Position numbers and translations under genes: made by a program
The notes under the pieces: generated by a model
What the model saw: only the letters and a program-made list of their open reading frames with translations
Databases searched by the model: none
Told to the model about the DNA's origin: nothing
Origin: an uncultured Saprospiraceae bacterium
Lineage (GTDB): Bacteria > Bacteroidota > Bacteroidia > Chitinophagales > Saprospiraceae
Assembly (NCBI GenBank): GCA_937924035.1
Contig: CALDTK010000279.1
Location: 1 to 35,606, forward strand
Direction of reading: 5' to 3'
Length of the DNA: 35,606 nt
Shown here: in pieces, positions 11,201-20,400 of the stretch
Layout of the letters: each line of letters opens with the position of its first letter
Numbering within the stretch: the first letter of the stretch is position 1

Positions 11201-13201
11201 CAATCACCAATTCTTCCAGGGGAGTATAGTGTAGAAATTATCGATGCGAATGGCTGTTCGCTTGAGCGATCATATACAGTTGATGATAAGTGTCTTGAAC
11301 TTTGCGATACATACTTTACGGCTGATACACTCCTGATAGAAGAGGTATCAACAAGTTATGAGTGGTGCTTCGCTAATTTCGACAATCTGCTCAATGAACG
11401 AAGCTTTACGGTCGATGGACAGGCAACCTCACCGGGAATCTGTACACGAAGCGGGCTTGTGTTCTATAACTTAGAGTCACTTCCTGGTGATGGAAATGAC
11501 GGTCCTTACCTCATTGAATTCTGGTTTGGAGGCGATGAAATCGTAATTGCCCAAACGATTAATTCAGGTGAAGAATTTGCTGCAGCACTTGATGCAAGCG
11601 ATGGTTGGGGTCGATGGAGATTTGATACTGATGAAAATATAATTAGTGGAGGTCAGCCAGATAGAGCCTATGGTGAGATTGAAGTGACTCACATTAGCTC
11701 AGGAACGAAATATTTCTTGACACCTAATATTCTGAACAATCAACTTAGTGCAGTTGGAACTTTTGCAGTGCCTGGTAATTACGCCATTCAAACTGTTGAT
11801 CAAGAAACAGGCTGTGTCGATAGTCTTTATCTCATGCTTCGTCATCCTGACGTCTGTGCTGATAATTGGCAACCGGCCTCTTCAAATTCGCAGACACCTT
11901 ACTGTGACGAGACTTCATTCGTTTGCCTAGATATACCGTTTGAGTTGATGTCTTCTTTAGATCTATCACTGAATGATGAGCTGTATACTGGTAGTATCGA
12001 GCCGTGTGCGATAGATAACATTGTTTTCTATGACGTTTCATCTCTTGATCTTGATAACACAATCAGGGTTGAAAGCTGGATAGTAAATGGAAGATTTAGA
12101 AATGCGGTAACAGCGAGTGTTGAAGAACTTGCAGCACGCTTGACAGTATTCGACAATGAGGTTTGGAGTTATGATCCTTACCTCGGCGTACTACGCGGCG
12201 GAAATGTTGATAATGATTATGAAGATTTGATTCTTGAAATTCAAGGCCAAACCTTCACTCTCGAGCCGGAACAACAAATTTTTGACGGTACTCGCATCGA
12301 GATTTTGCCTGGTACATATCGTGCTGTACTTTCTGATGTTGACAATTGTGAGACCAGCTTTAGCGTCACAGTTTCATGCAGTACACAAGAGCCTCCAGCT
12401 ACAGACACAATTGTATGGACGGTTGGAGTCGGTTTTGCGGATACGCTATGTGTTAATCGTGATGAGGTGCCTGGAGATATTTCTTCCATTGTCAACTTGT
12501 GTCCAGATGAAAGTGGTGAGTTCGCCGTTGTGACTTCACTAGATTCGACCTGCTTTACCGCGCTTGGGATGGAGCTAGGTGAAGAGCTACTCTGTATTGT
12601 GATCTGCGATGAAAACAACGTTTGTGACACAACTTTCATTCAGATTGATGTAGTTAGCCCAGAAGATTTCCTCTTCCCGCAGGCGAATCCTGACCTCGAT
12701 TCCTTACAGATGAATGGAACCGTTTTGGTCAATGTGCTCGGTAATGATCGCCTCAGAGGGGAGTTGACCAGTTACGAAATCATTGAGTATCCTGATTTTG
12801 GAAATGCTTATCTGGATGGTAACGAAATAAGATACGACGCGGATCCAGAATTCTGTGGAATTGACATGTTCGTCTACGAAATTTGCAATAGCTATGGCTG
12901 CGATACCGCATTGGTGACCCTGGAAGTATTGTGTGATGAGATCATCATCTTCTCTGGATTCTCTCCAAACTTTGACGATGTCAACGAGTCATTCACAGTC
13001 CTTGGGATTTACCAATTCCCTGATAACAGGATGGAGGTTTATAACCGTTATGGCAACATTGTCTTCGAGATGGACAGCTACGATAACTCGTGGGAAGGAA
13101 CCTATTTTGATGGTGAACCACTTCCTGAAGGAACCTATTTCTACGTCTTTGAAGATGGGAAAGGCCGAACCTATACCGGCTACGTGTACATCCGTAGATA
13201 G
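8234..13201 (+). CDS. T9SS type-B cargo protein, multidomain adhesin
   Basis: A 1655-residue secreted protein. The start is TTG at 8234: an in-frame stop lies just upstream (8222) and the codons after TTG give a clean signal peptide ending about V-R-A-Q (residue 31). Domains in order: DUF11-like/conserved-repeat domain (about 33-155), Ig-like domain (about 160-235), further Ig-like segments, an SdrD-B-like (Cna-B fold) domain (about 510-622, G-G-Y-A-W-K-D then G-F-Y-E-F), about five SprB-type repeats (about 625-1017), two copies of an unrecognised Cys-containing module (about 1022-1205 and 1223-1383), a cadherin/Big-like domain with V-L-G-N-D (about 1475-1565), and a type-B gliding-motility-associated C-terminal domain (about 1570-1655: F-S-P-N-F-D-D, Y-N-R-Y-G, P-E-G-T-Y-F-Y). 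That last domain marks export by T9SS, usually with a SprF-type partner; a PorP/SprF gene follows. Ligand unknown. Confidence 0.92.
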   Translation: MNSYLLSPRFVGRLALLFTLVLWACIGVRAQNDLSIFRVSSDVFVTQGQIVSFTFVVTNDKGTDVDGVEVQIDLPPGLDYIQHTLSQNFNPATGRWTIGDIKFYQPQRVITIDMRVSGEGVLAANAEIFAMVGNDDDSTPNNGVLTEDDIVSACVSAPIRAECGQSVRLEAPSGYGNYQWYKDGTAIVGSNTAVLNVGETGDYTFQVGTLTTTCPLGTCCPARVSFDSISVDLSQLTLCTGGYDTVFVDMPDVDTINFVQTYTWASPDDPMLNFLSCSDCPEPNVVIATPFLLNELRYTVGVVTRDLFGNVVCSANATLTLDVLQAPNLTFNAPVYACGNDECIQIEAISDAPLTSIEWDGPNLRTPDGMVMDYCARPVSDYTTQKFIVTAVGTDGCIRVDSLFIITMPDIDISVPVAQTICQNLPADLSVAVLPALPTDSVEIVWTEEPGNPNAGANLLTSTSATITTDSLAPGEYGFRVSVARIAPNGDRVCTYEEVQLVTVQSDCAQPRLGGYAWKDFNNDGLRQNFEAALGGVQVELVSAAGVPSGRFAVTDAAGFYEFDNLNIGDYRVQFQPVPSFVFAPQNAGVDEFVDSDVDATGLSDLFTATYDEAIHLVGAGYIRDCQIVVTNVQTTPGICGESEGALSFDVTGTTGNLTYTWVPNVSTTNSATLIPAGDYEITIYDDFTECTYTEVLTVPGNAAFLLSSSSTPAACPLGKGGSITVFTDGGTAPFDVEYIGTDNGTQIANAMPFTIQDIRGGAYTINVTDALGCVQTNAIEVTENELLLAIDTANVVSADCGGTNGSFDVVISNFNNTYTLLVNGLTFAANSTANVITVGNQSAGPKVIRVVDINECAQELVFNLRDQSEPIDTNALTIINPACFGEATGSISSAQGKTYEVRNIAGQFVGNLPISDLVAGQYTLIDQSIPGCLTTAEVTLVDPNDWVFSAQVEASECDSPTGSIELTVSGATPPYSFVWSGGLPNQAIQSPILPGEYSVEIIDANGCSLERSYTVDDKCLELCDTYFTADTLLIEEVSTSYEWCFANFDNLLNERSFTVDGQATSPGICTRSGLVFYNLESLPGDGNDGPYLIEFWFGGDEIVIAQTINSGEEFAAALDASDGWGRWRFDTDENIISGGQPDRAYGEIEVTHISSGTKYFLTPNILNNQLSAVGTFAVPGNYAIQTVDQETGCVDSLYLMLRHPDVCADNWQPASSNSQTPYCDETSFVCLDIPFELMSSLDLSLNDELYTGSIEPCAIDNIVFYDVSSLDLDNTIRVESWIVNGRFRNAVTASVEELAARLTVFDNEVWSYDPYLGVLRGGNVDNDYEDLILEIQGQTFTLEPEQQIFDGTRIEILPGTYRAVLSDVDNCETSFSVTVSCSTQEPPATDTIVWTVGVGFADTLCVNRDEVPGDISSIVNLCPDESGEFAVVTSLDSTCFTALGMELGEELLCIVICDENNVCDTTFIQIDVVSPEDFLFPQANPDLDSLQMNGTVLVNVLGNDRLRGELTSYEIIEYPDFGNAYLDGNEIRYDADPEFCGIDMFVYEICNSYGCDTALVTLEVLCDEIIIFSGFSPNFDDVNESFTVLGIYQFPDNRMEVYNRYGNIVFEMDSYDNSWEGTYFDGEPLPEGTYFYVFEDGKGRTYTGYVYIRR
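9807..9820 (-). repeat. Copy of 14-base interspersed word GTTTTGGCGWAAGC
   Basis: Exact match on the minus strand (plus reads GCTTACGCCAAAAC, T variant). Inside the first T9SS cargo gene, coding G-L-R-Q-N. Confidence 0.7.
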
Positions 13202-13519
13202 CCTTAAGTCTTGAATCATTTAGCCTAAGGTCTTGATTGGTGAATTTTACTTTCGTCAAAACCAGTACTGGCACGTCCCTTGCATCTATAAGAGTGCAAA
13301 GACAAATAGCGTCTTCTGTTATTTACCAATTGTAGCAGAAAGCATAAAATTTATTGATTGGTTTAAAGAGGCAGCGGCTGGGGTAACCTGGTCGCTGTTT
13401 TTCCGTTACCCTATATCAGGTAATTGTACCTCTTTGGTAGATAGATAGCAGTCTATTTCAGGGCTTGCGTTCTCATAACCCCTATTTTTGCAATCCTCGC
13501 GATAGTGAGGATGAAACCC
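13202..13519. other. Intergenic leader before PorP/SprF gene (318 nt)
   Basis: I see no convincing gene; a 71-codon frame at 13233-13448 has no ATG start or recognisable product. Contents: an imperfect 22-nt tandem repeat (13201-13222 and 13223-13244), a two-mismatch copy of the 14-base interspersed word (13249-13262), a perfect 10-bp palindrome CCAGTACTGG, a hairpin with arms GGGTAAC (13381-13387) and GTTACCC (13405-13411), a second small hairpin (13418-13431), and a promoter-like element near 13483. No T-run terminator for the upstream gene is visible. Confidence 0.5.
13483..13490 (+). promoter_or_regulatory. Candidate Bacteroidota -7 promoter element
   Basis: TATTTTTG matches exactly the Bacteroidota primary sigma -7 consensus TAnnTTTG and lies about 30 bases before the PorP/SprF start. 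A TTG 15 bases upstream could be the -33 element, but the spacing is shorter than usual. If real, the PorP/SprF gene and the abutting cohesin-like giant gene are transcribed from here. Confidence 0.45.
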
Positions 13520-14464
13520 ATGAACAAACTCCTACTCTGCACAGTCGTGTGGTGCTTTGCTGTATGCACCGCACTTTCCCAGCAATTGCCATTGCTGAGC
13601 CAGTTCCAGGAGAGCGCTGGAGTTTTGAACCCAGCAGCGATATCATCGCTTTACTTCCAGTATGAGCAGAATGCGCAGTTTACTGCAACGCATCACAGCC
13701 AATGGACGGGTATCGAAGGTAATCCTCGTACTTCCCAGTTGGTATGTGAGATTTTAATGGATGGCTTCGATCCCGTGGCTCCCATAGCAGGCGTTTACTT
13801 CATTAACGACCAGACAGGACCTACAGGGTTAACTGGTTTGTACGCAAAGTTTGGAGGCGTCCTCAGTGATGATCCATACGAATATGGCATCTCTGCAGCT
13901 TTTCAGTTTGGTATAAATCAATATCGTCTGCGCATTAGTGAGCTTGATCTGCGCGATCAGGAAACAATCTATGCGGCAGGAGATGATAATGTAATCCACC
14001 CAGATGCAGGCGTTGGCCTTTTTGCTTACAAACGTTTTGGCGAAAGCCTTGTATACGGAGGTGTAAGTGCACCGCAAATCCTCGGTCTCAACCTTAATTT
14101 TAGAGGAAACGATGGCTCAATCGAGACTCAACGATATCGTCACTACTATGCCCAGCTTGGCTTGCAATACGATCTTGGAAACTATAGCTTCATTGAACCT
14201 GTAGCTTGGTTAAAGTTCGTTCCAAATGTCCCCGTAAACGTGAGTGCTACCCTTAGGTATCAAACGCCAAGTGCCTTTTTCATTGGCCTTGGTGGCACCT
14301 CAGCCTCTTCTATCCATGGCGAAGCAGGTGTAATCCTAGGCGATCGTAAGGGTTTTGATCCGATGATGCGCATTGGGTACGGTTTTGACTACGGTTTTGC
14401 TACTTATGGCTCTTATGCTGGTCCAAGTCACGAAATACACCTCAGTTACTCATTTAATCGCTAG
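13520..14464 (+). CDS. PorP/SprF family T9SS outer-membrane protein
   Basis: A 314-residue protein with an N-terminal signal peptide (M-N-K-L-L-L-C...A-L-S-Q, about 22 residues), then Q-L-P-L-L-S-Q-F-Q followed by L-N-P-A-A, the usual beginning of mature PorP/SprF proteins, and a succession of amphipathic beta strands ending Y-S-F-N-R as in outer-membrane barrels. I chose ATG 13520 because GAGG (13507-13510) lies 9 bases upstream; ATG 13511 or GTG 13505 in the same frame are possible. Known family role: SprF is needed for surface localisation of the SprB adhesin, and PorP is an accessory protein of T9SS-dependent secretion. Here it lies between two type-B cargo genes, and its TAG is immediately followed by the ATG of the next gene, so translational coupling is likely. 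Dedicated partnership with these cargos is inferred from position. Confidence 0.9.
   Translation: MNKLLLCTVVWCFAVCTALSQQLPLLSQFQESAGVLNPAAISSLYFQYEQNAQFTATHHSQWTGIEGNPRTSQLVCEILMDGFDPVAPIAGVYFINDQTGPTGLTGLYAKFGGVLSDDPYEYGISAAFQFGINQYRLRISELDLRDQETIYAAGDDNVIHPDAGVGLFAYKRFGESLVYGGVSAPQILGLNLNFRGNDGSIETQRYRHYYAQLGLQYDLGNYSFIEPVAWLKFVPNVPVNVSATLRYQTPSAFFIGLGGTSASSIHGEAGVILGDRKGFDPMMRIGYGFDYGFATYGSYAGPSHEIHLSYSFNR
14034..14047 (+). repeat. Copy of 14-base interspersed word GTTTTGGCGWAAGC
   Basis: Exact match, A variant. Inside the PorP/SprF gene, coding R-F-G-E-S. Confidence 0.7.
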
Positions 14465-17400
14465 ATGTCTATGATCAGAAGTCTTGTGAAATATGGGTTA
14501 ACAGCCTGCTTAAGTCTTTTTGTCTTGGCGGTTGCCTTTGCGCAGCCTTCTTTCATGATAGAACCAGCACAACAGATCGTGAACCCAGGTGACCTGAATG
14601 TCTGTCTAGACATTGATGTCGATGATTTTACAGATATCTTATCGATTGAATTTGATTATATCTATGATCCAGCTGTAATGACTTACAGAGGGATCTCGGG
14701 TCCAGCTTTACCAGGGCTCAACACTAGCAATTTCACACTGATTGCACCAGGTCAACTTCGTATAAGTTGGACTGCTCCGAATGCTGGAGCTGGTGTAGGA
14801 GAGGATTTTCCTGATTTTCAGCCGATTGTAAGCATGTGCTTTGATATAGTTGGGCCTTATGGTTCTTCAACTTCCATTGCAATTGCTGACTCACCAACTC
14901 CAAGGATCACTCGTCAAAACAGTGGCAATAGAAACATTGGATTATTCAAAAGCGACGGGCTAGTCGCTGTAGGAGTCTTACCCCTTCATATCATCATTGA
15001 TAACGGTGGTGCTGCTGAAGGAAGTAGTGTTTGTATTCCTGTTAGAGCAAATAACTTTACTGATATTGTAAGTTTTCAGTTCTCAGTGAATTGGGATCCT
15101 ACGGTCCTTTCTTACACTGGTGCGACTAGCTTAAATCCCAATATTCCTGGTCTCAGGCCGGGCTCTATCTCAAGTTCTAACGCTGGAGAACTTGCAGTTC
15201 TCTATCCCTTCGCTCAAGGAACAAGTCCAGAGACACTTGCTGATAGCTCAATACTCTTTCAACTTTGTTTTGATATCGTAGGACTTTGTGATGAGAGTTC
15301 CATTGTTGAATTAACAAGTACTCCTGTACCTGTAGATGTTTATAATAGTCAGTCTGCACAGCCAATTGGCCTTACAAGCAATGATGGACAAATTGACGTC
15401 TTTAATTGTGGTGGCGGTCTAAGGCTAGTTGGTGATACGCGTACAGCTTCACCAGGAGATGTTGTCTGTATTCCATTTGAAGTTCAAGGATTTCAGAACA
15501 TCAATGCGATGGATTTTGATATTGACTTCAATCCAAGCATTCTAACGTTTAATCAAGTCAATGTTGGCGCGGGAGCGCCGCCTTTATTTCGGACTACAAA
15601 CTTTGATGTATCACAATCTGCAACGGGTACAATAACTTTAACTTGGTCAGGTCCAGGGAGTAGTGGGTATTCGCTTCCTAATGGTCATGAGCTTTTTGAG
15701 CTCTGTTTTACAGTCATTGGAGGCTTTAGCGTCAATGGAGTTATCACCCCAGATGGTTTAAATGGTTCGGTTACGCAATCAGGAGCAGAAATAGGCCTCA
15801 ACCCTAGGCCTGGAACTGTGGTGATTCTCCCTTCAGATCCTCTATTTATCAATATCCCTGATGCTACTGATTTTTCAGGAACAGAAGTGTGTCTTGATAT
15901 TACCGCAGACTTCTTTGATGATTTACAGACGGTTCGCTACACTACGATTTGGGAGTCGAGTGTGCTTCGATTTAATCGCGTCGAGAACTTTGGGCTTCCA
16001 AACATGAACGCAAGCAATTTCGTGCTTTCATCCCCAGGTAACCTCGAATTAAACTGGTGGGATTTTTCAGGAAGTACACGCGGGCCTAATGATGTCTTGT
16101 ACACCTTGTGCTTCGACATTATTGGTCCATCGGCAAGTTGTTCTCCCCTTGAAATTGCGGATTTTCCGATGCCTATTTTTGTTGAGTCTGCTGCTAACAG
16201 AGGGTACAATATTGGACTTGATTATGACCCAGGTGAGGTGTGTGCTACAGACACACGCAGCTTTACTTTCGATGTAGGCACAGGTAACGTAATTGGAGCT
16301 GCTACAGAATGTATACCCGTTACGGTGACTGACTATGTAGATATTGAAAATTGGTCATTGAGCCTTGCGTGGAACCCTGCTCAATTCAATTTCCAATCAA
16401 TTAATGGGCTTGTTCTTAGTCCAACAGCTAATATCAGTGAAGTAGCGGCTGGTAGATTAGGGATTACCTACGCACGAACAGGAGACACAACAATTGTAGA
16501 TGGTGTCCAAATAATGGAAATCTGTTTTACTGCAGTAAATCCAGCTGCAAATGGTTGTTCACCGATTCTTGAAGAATTAAGACCAGAACCAAACTTTGCA
16601 ATTGAAGCTGGACAAAATTTCACCGTAGTTGTTGACGGCGGTGAAATCTGTCAACAAGCTGGATTGACAGTAACCAACGTAGTGACACCAGCTTCCTGCT
16701 CAAACACGGCTGACGGGGCCATCGATCTTACTGTTGCAGGAGGATCGGGAGCTTATCGCTTCGATTGGTTAGGTTTAGCCTCTTCAAACGACGAAGATCA
16801 AAGCAACTTAGCTCCTGGTGTCTACACGGTCGTTGTTACAGATCGCAATGATGCGAATGTGAACGAATCTTTGATGATTACCGTCACCGCTACAAGTCAA
16901 GCGCCTTTCATTGATGCAGGTCGTGATACTTTAGTGGAATGTAGTGCACCTCCCGTGATAGTGCTAAATGCTATGGCGGACCCAGGGACCTACAACTGGC
17001 GAGTGTTGGTTTCAGGAACAACTATCGTTGATGGTCAAGGAACACTTAGTCCTTCAATTTTTGGAGCTGGTCCAATCGAACTTACAGTTACAAATGCTGG
17101 CGGCTGTATTTCGAAAGACACCATAGATATAACAAGACAAATTCCTCCTTCTATTTCTGTCATTCGTCAGGGTGACATTCCTTGTGATGGTGGGGACGTA
17201 ACACTAGAAATTTCTGTTGATCCCGTTGGAGGTAATTACACCTATGCTTGGACAACTACCGACGGGAATATTTCAGGATCAGATACTACATCTCCCTTAG
17301 TAGAAATTGACGCTGAAGGTAATTATGTCATTCTGGTTGAGGATACAGACACTCGATGTACATCGCAAGCTTCAATTCCAGTATCAGAAGTTATTGGGAC

Positions 17401-20400
17401 TGCTGTTTCAGATGCAGGTGATGATGACCAAATTACATGTTCAAATCCTCAAGTGACCATTGGAGGAACGAATACTACTGATAGTGGAGATTATGAACTC
17501 ACTTGGTCGACTTCTAATGGTGTGCTTTCACCTCCGCTCAATGAAGCTACAGTGATTGCTACCGCTCCAGGTGACTACATCTTAACAGTAAGAGAAATAG
17601 CAACAGGTTGCGTCGTTACCGATACGGTAATTGTTACAGGAAACGGAGATCTCCCAGATGCTCAAGTCGATCAATCTTCTGATATCACTTGTGATGAGAT
17701 AACTGCGGATTTGGTAGGTTCTGGAACGAATGGCCCTCAGTTCACTTATATCTGGTCTGCAGTAAGTGGGGCACTTCAGGGCGGTACAACTATCCGCGGC
17801 TTTAATGCAACGGCAATTCAACCAGGAACATACGAGTTTACTGTAACGGATACACTCACAGGATGCAGCCGAACTACTTCCACAACCGTAGGTGATAGTA
17901 CAAGAGTTCCTAATACTCAACTCCCTTCTTCGCTCAGTATTGACTGTGGAAGTTCAGGAAATTCTTTGCTGGATCCTGCCTATGCGACGGACTCAATTGG
18001 ATTTGATTTCAAATGGGTTGATGCTGCTTCTGATACGGTCTCTAGAACTGCTACTTTAACTAACTATTCGGCTGGAACCTATCTGCTTCTCATTGAAAAT
18101 TCAATGACAGGTTGTAATACCTCTACATCGATTCAAATTTCAGAATCAGATGCTCCTGAAGCATTGCTGACTTCTACCGAGACTACTCTTATTTGTGGAA
18201 GGGATTCTGTAGCGATGGACTTCACCACTTCTAACATTCCCGCGAATGCTGTCATAAGTTGGTTAGGTGCAACACCTCAAGTTGGTGGAACAACAGCGTA
18301 TGCAGTTGCTGCTGGCAATTATCAATTAATTATCACAACTGACAATGGGGCTTGTGCTGATACAAGTGCTGTAATTGTAATTAATGATAGCCGGACGGTT
18401 CTTTCAGTGAATGCAGGTACAGATTTAGAAATTGATTGCCAAAGCACAAACGTTGATGCTGTGCCAACTCCACCGACAGATCCGTCTTGGAGTATCAACT
18501 GGAATTCTCCTACAGGAGGATCAATTAGTGCTCCAACAACACTTGCTGGTGGTTTTGGCGAAAGCGGAACTTATGTGCTAACTTTTAGAGATCCCGTTTC
18601 TAACTGTACTGGTAGGGATACGCTCCTTGTGACTGAAATTGGAGGGGACAACCTTAGTGTCGATTTAGCGGTAAGTGGCGAGCTTCCTTGCACTCCTGAC
18701 AGCGTAAGAATAGATGCAACACCTACCAGTCCGGATAACTCTCAGGTTACTTATGTGTGGCGTCGCTTAGGTGATGCAGCGTTTGTAGACGACCAGACAA
18801 TCTTTGCAACTGATCTAGGCTTTTACGAAGTCGAAATGACGTTTGGCCCAACTGGTTGTACTGCAATGGATACGATCGAAGTCGTGGGCGCAGTTTCATC
18901 AGACCTCGAAGTGACGGCCGGTTTAGATCAGACTATTCCATGTAGTGGTGGAAATATTGATCTCACTGCATCAGCGGTTCGTTCACCTGACAATCAAGTT
19001 TCTTTTAGTTGGACCGTATTGAGTGGAAGCGAACCTCAACCTGCTTCTGTGGCCATGATCACAGTGACTAATCCAGGTACTTATGAGGTAACAATGACCT
19101 ATGATCCAACCGGATGTACAGTAACGGATACGGTTATTGTTGAATCCGCGAGTTCAAATGACCTAGAAGTAACAGCTGGTTTAGATCAAACTATTCCATG
19201 TAGTGGAGGTAATATCGACTTGACTGCATCGGTGGTTCGTTCACCTGACAATCAAGTTTCTTTTAATTGGACCGTATTGAGTGGAAGCGAACCTCAACCT
19301 GCTTCTGCGGCCATGATCACTGTGACTAATCCAGGGACCTATGAGGTAACAATGACCTATGATCCAACTGGATGCACAGTAACGGATACAGTTGTAGTTG
19401 CTTCTGCGAATTCAGATAACCTTGAAGTAGACGCTGGCCTAGATCAGACCTTGTCTTGTGGAGGCGGAAATATTGATCTTTCAGCTTCCAATGTTCAATC
19501 GCCAGACAATCAAGTATCCTTTTACTGGACAGTTTTAAGTGGAAATGAACCTGCGCTCGATTCGGCTGCAATGGTATCAGTTTCTAATGCGGGGATCTAT
19601 GAAGTGACAATGGTGTATACGCCAAGTGGATGTAGTGTCACCGATACGGTAGAGGTCCTTTCTGCTGCAGAATTCTCACTCACTGCTGATGCAATGCAAA
19701 CCTTTGCTTGTGATGCTACTTCGGGGCCTTTGACGGTTGTAGTTGATAATGTTTCTGGTAGCTCATTAGATTTTATGTGGCGTGCAGAAACTGGTATGCT
19801 AACCACACCTGCAAATCAACTTATGGCTGAGGGTACAGCAGGTATCTACTGGTTTGTTGCCTCAGACCCTTCGAGCAATTGTACGGATTCTGTAAGAGTT
19901 GAATTGAGTTCTTCTAGCCAAGGACTTGAAGAGGCTTCAGTTACTTATGAGGAAGTTTCGTGTGGTGAGATCGTTCAGTTAGATGGAAATCTACCAACAG
20001 GTACCACAGGATCGTATACTGCTATTTCAGATCTGGGAGGTGCTACGATTGATGTTTCTACCGATGGAGATGCTGAAATCTATAACCTAAATGCAGGTGA
20101 TTACACGATTACGTATTCGCTTTCAAATACTGCGTGTGGAACATACAGTATTGACACCTTGGTGATGACGGTGCTCGGTCCAGAAACCGTGAAAGCGGAA
20201 GATGAATTGGTTGTATTTATTGGTTCAATTCGAGATACTTCGCTAGACTTAAGTCTCAATGATGTAGTAGGAGGAGAGGCTTCTTATACATTACTAAGTA
20301 ATACTTCATTCGCAACCTTATCTGAATCAGGCCAACTCTCGGTTAATGCCTTGCCAGATAGTGCAGAAGTATCTTTTGAATATGAAGTCTGCAACCTTGA

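Noticed and set aside
13233-13448. A 71-codon plus-strand frame before the PorP/SprF gene
   Set aside because: It has no ATG start or recognisable domain, and it runs through hairpins and a promoter-side region.
14546-16660. A cellulosome-like cohesin/dockerin system
   Set aside because: No dockerin duplicated calcium motif and no glycoside hydrolase is seen in the window; T9SS adhesins often carry cohesin-like folds for other purposes.
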